This document shows positions 61,672-64,000 of a DNA stretch of 64,000 bases, piece by piece. The DNA is taken from positions 20,654,126 through 20,718,125 of the forward strand of contig CAKAKS010000062.1 of the NCBI GenBank assembly GCA_916700875.1. The letters are read 5' to 3'. The notes below the pieces were generated by a model. It had not been told where the DNA came from and searched no databases. It saw only the letters and a list, made by a program, of their open reading frames with translations. Position 1 is the first letter of the stretch; the number at the start of each line of letters is the position of its first letter. This stretch comes from Sebastes aleutianus. Taxonomy: Eukaryota; Chordata; Actinopteri; Perciformes; Sebastidae. The position numbers were made by a program, and so were the translations under genes.

Positions 61672-62513
61672 AGGGATAGTTTACGTATTTGGAGTGGGGT
61701 TGTATGAGGTACTTATCCATAGTCAGTGTATTATCTACAGTAGATGACGGTCGGCACGCCCCCAGTGTAGAGAAGCAGACAGGAGTTACCGCACAGGAGC
61801 AAAGCAATGTACCGCTGTGGACGGGGTCAGCAGCAAAACGTCAATATCAGTTTAAAAAATCAATATCAGTTTAAGTGTACGCTATATTTAGAATGTTTTT
61901 GCCAGTTAACCTTACTGTTGGACAGCTATAGGCTACAGTCTATGTTTCCGATGGGCAACTGAAGGCTTTATCTATGCTCTCGCCAAAGCCACCAGACTCC
62001 ATTGGAAAAACAGTAATTTTAAATCGCAGAACACAGGTGTTGCTGGTCTACCGCTGACTCGATTACTTAGTTTGTTTGTTTTATTTTGTGACTTTGATTA
62101 GTTTGGATTCACCAAAGTCACACAATAACACAAACAAACTAACCGATTGAGGCAGCGGTAGACCTGCAACTCCCGTTTTCTGTGAGCTGAAATTACAGTT
62201 TTTTTTTCCAATGGAGTCAGGTGGCTTTACAGAGAGCATAGATGGATACAACAGCTTCAGTTCCCTGTTGAAAAGGGGTGGTCTGACGGCGAGGTAAAGC
62301 GGTGAAAATTTTCTAAATACTGTATAGGGTACACTTAAACTAATATTGATTTTTTTAGGTGGCTATAATATGTTTTGCTGCCGGCCCCGTCCACAGCAGC
62401 ACATCTTGTGCGTCAACTCCTGTCTTCTTCTCCAAACTGGGGGCATGCCGACGTCATCTACTGTAGGTAATACAGTACATATAACCCCACTTCAAAACAC
62501 CAAAACTATCCCT
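61672..62513. mobile_element. 842-bp fold-back element with AGGGATAGTTT ends at a TTAA-like target
   Basis: Left AGGGATAGTTTACG after GTAA, right AAAACTATCCCT before TTAA. The two halves are inverted copies over most of their length (CATCTACTGTAGGTAATACA on the right mirrors TATTATCTACAGTAGATGAC on the left), with a centre near 62095. The left-half text recurs in the chimeric element at 32779. Confidence 0.7.
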
Positions 62514-62517
62514 TTAA

Positions 62518-64000
62518 GCCTTCGATCTTGCTGGCAGTGTTCAGCATATTTGTACAGATCACATTCAGTCCTGAATCTCTATCTTATTTGTTTGGATGGA
62601 GAACAAAGGCACTGGGGTGCACTTGTGTTTTTATTATATCCTGCTCAGAATCAGAATCTCTGACTCATAAAAAAGGGCTGCTCCTCACTCCCTGATTTTT
62701 GTTAGTTCAACAGTTAATTATTTGACAATTGCTCAATCACTGGTTTCATTGAATGCTGGACTTGCAGTGAGCCTATTACACGTTCCTCATGATTCATTGC
62801 GCAATTCCTGCCGAAGTTATGCAACCGCTCTGGCAACACAATCAAATGGCAGCGGGTGACTGAAAAAAAGGCTTAATTTCTTCAGAAACATTCAGCAACT
62901 ACTTAGGAAGTCTGTATTTAGTCTAGCTTGTCATAAACCTTTCAGAGATGCAATAATGAGTTGCCACCTGCAGGCATGTGGAGGTGGTGCTTTGCTTTTA
63001 GACAGGAGTGGCTTTGTATTAGAGTAGAACTCCCAGAAAACCCCTTTAAAAAATCAAATCATCACTGAATTACTGAATAAATAACACGCTGGCAGCTTCG
63101 GCTTGCTCTGACCGGCGGGATAAACACTCTGTTTAATGTGTTTGTGGACTCTGTAAACACCAGTTGCACTCCCAGGGCACCAAATATATACCTTGACCTT
63201 CCTCTCTGTTCTGCCCACTAAGCCCCTCCGGCCACCTCACTCTTCCTCCTCCTCCTCCACCTCCTCCTCCTCCTCCTCCTCCACCACTCCAGCTATCTCC
63301 TTCATTCCAGCCCATGCCAAAGCTCAACTCTGCCCCGAGGCCAAATCCACCGCTCTTCACTGCTGTCCAAATCCCTCTGCCGTGTGAGTGAAATAACAGC
63401 AAGGCCCTGATAATAGCACTGGAACATGGCCTCCTCTTTCTATTCCCTTTACGTTGCCATCGACAATCTGCCTCCTCTCTCGTCTACATGCACCATTATC
63501 TGTCTGCATTTTTGCATTTAAAGATCTTGATGTCGCATTTCCACTGTTGTTTTATTATGAAGTATCTCATTAGATTTATACATGCTGTTTGCAGCTTAAA
63601 AACATTTTAATGCATCAGTTATTGATGAATCTCTACAGGATGGAGGACAAATAGACAGCCCGAGCATTTAACCCGTAAAAACTCATTGAAAATCATTGGT
63701 CATAGCATCACATATAACACCACCCAGACTAATAAATCGATGTACATTCCCACTCTGCTACTCCACGCATCTCTCTTCTTGTTTATCCCTCCCTCCCTCT
63801 ATCAGCATAAATCTCTCATTCACAAATAGAGGCCAAAAGAGGCTCAGCTGATGTGATGAGATTATTTTTTTTTCTGATTACAAATCAACCTCAGCTTAGA
63901 TAGCTAGAAAAAACACAGCCGCTTCCCCTCCACCACCCCGTTACATCCTCTTTCATCTCCTCCCCTATTCGCTCTGGCCTGTCCCCCTCTCTCCTCATAT
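62518..64000. other. intergenic to the window end, no gene seen
   Basis: Unique DNA with a CTC run at 63240-63292. The frames over that run (Ser-rich or Gly-rich) are artefacts. Repeat-free blocks at 62700-63000 and 63370-63560 could be regulatory. Confidence 0.4.

Overview
This window is nuclear DNA from a ray-finned fish, most likely a percomorph teleost. The evidence is a vertebrate gene pair in conserved order, short fish-like introns, very dense dinucleotide microsatellites, and many small DNA-transposon remnants of kinds familiar from perciform genomes. Species cannot be told from the sequence alone.

Two protein-coding genes are supported. (1) The 3' part of cdk12 lies on the + strand at 1-8377. 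Nine exons cover the kinase domain from the catalytic loop onward, the C-terminal kinase extension and the C-terminal tail, followed by a 3' UTR to about 9.6-9.8 kb. The gene starts upstream of the window. (2) neurod2 lies complete on the - strand. Its single coding exon is 46754-45666. A splice acceptor sits 7 bases before the ATG and pairs with a strong donor at 51785/51784, which implies a non-coding first exon in the GC-rich block at about 51.8-52.5 kb. CDK12 (+) next to NEUROD2 (-) is the same order and orientation as in mammals. cdk12 is a broadly needed transcription kinase and neurod2 a neuron-specific bHLH factor; they are neighbours by synteny, not by pathway.

Layout: 0-10 kb cdk12, with nested transposon remnants in its introns. 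10-45 kb intergenic space holding hAT-like and TTAA-flanked miniature elements (several with visible target-site duplications), a three-copy local duplication at 36.5-39.7 kb, microsatellites, and a few unique AT-rich segments that look like conserved non-coding elements. 43.4-49.1 kb neurod2 with duplicated fragments of its own two ends on both sides. 49-52.5 kb the neurod2 5' intron, with a five-unit tandem repeat carrying CCATATGG E-boxes, and the presumed promoter. 52.6-64 kb upstream intergenic DNA with further duplications, repeats and candidate enhancers. No second gene, tRNA, rRNA or CRISPR array was recognised.

The observations most worth following are the fragments of neurod2 (start codon plus splice acceptor on one side, last codons plus 3' flank on the other), the E-box tandem array in its intron, an apparent GC-AG intron in cdk12, and insertions whose pre-insertion state can be read from a paralogous copy inside this same window. 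All family assignments come from reading the sequence; no database search was run.
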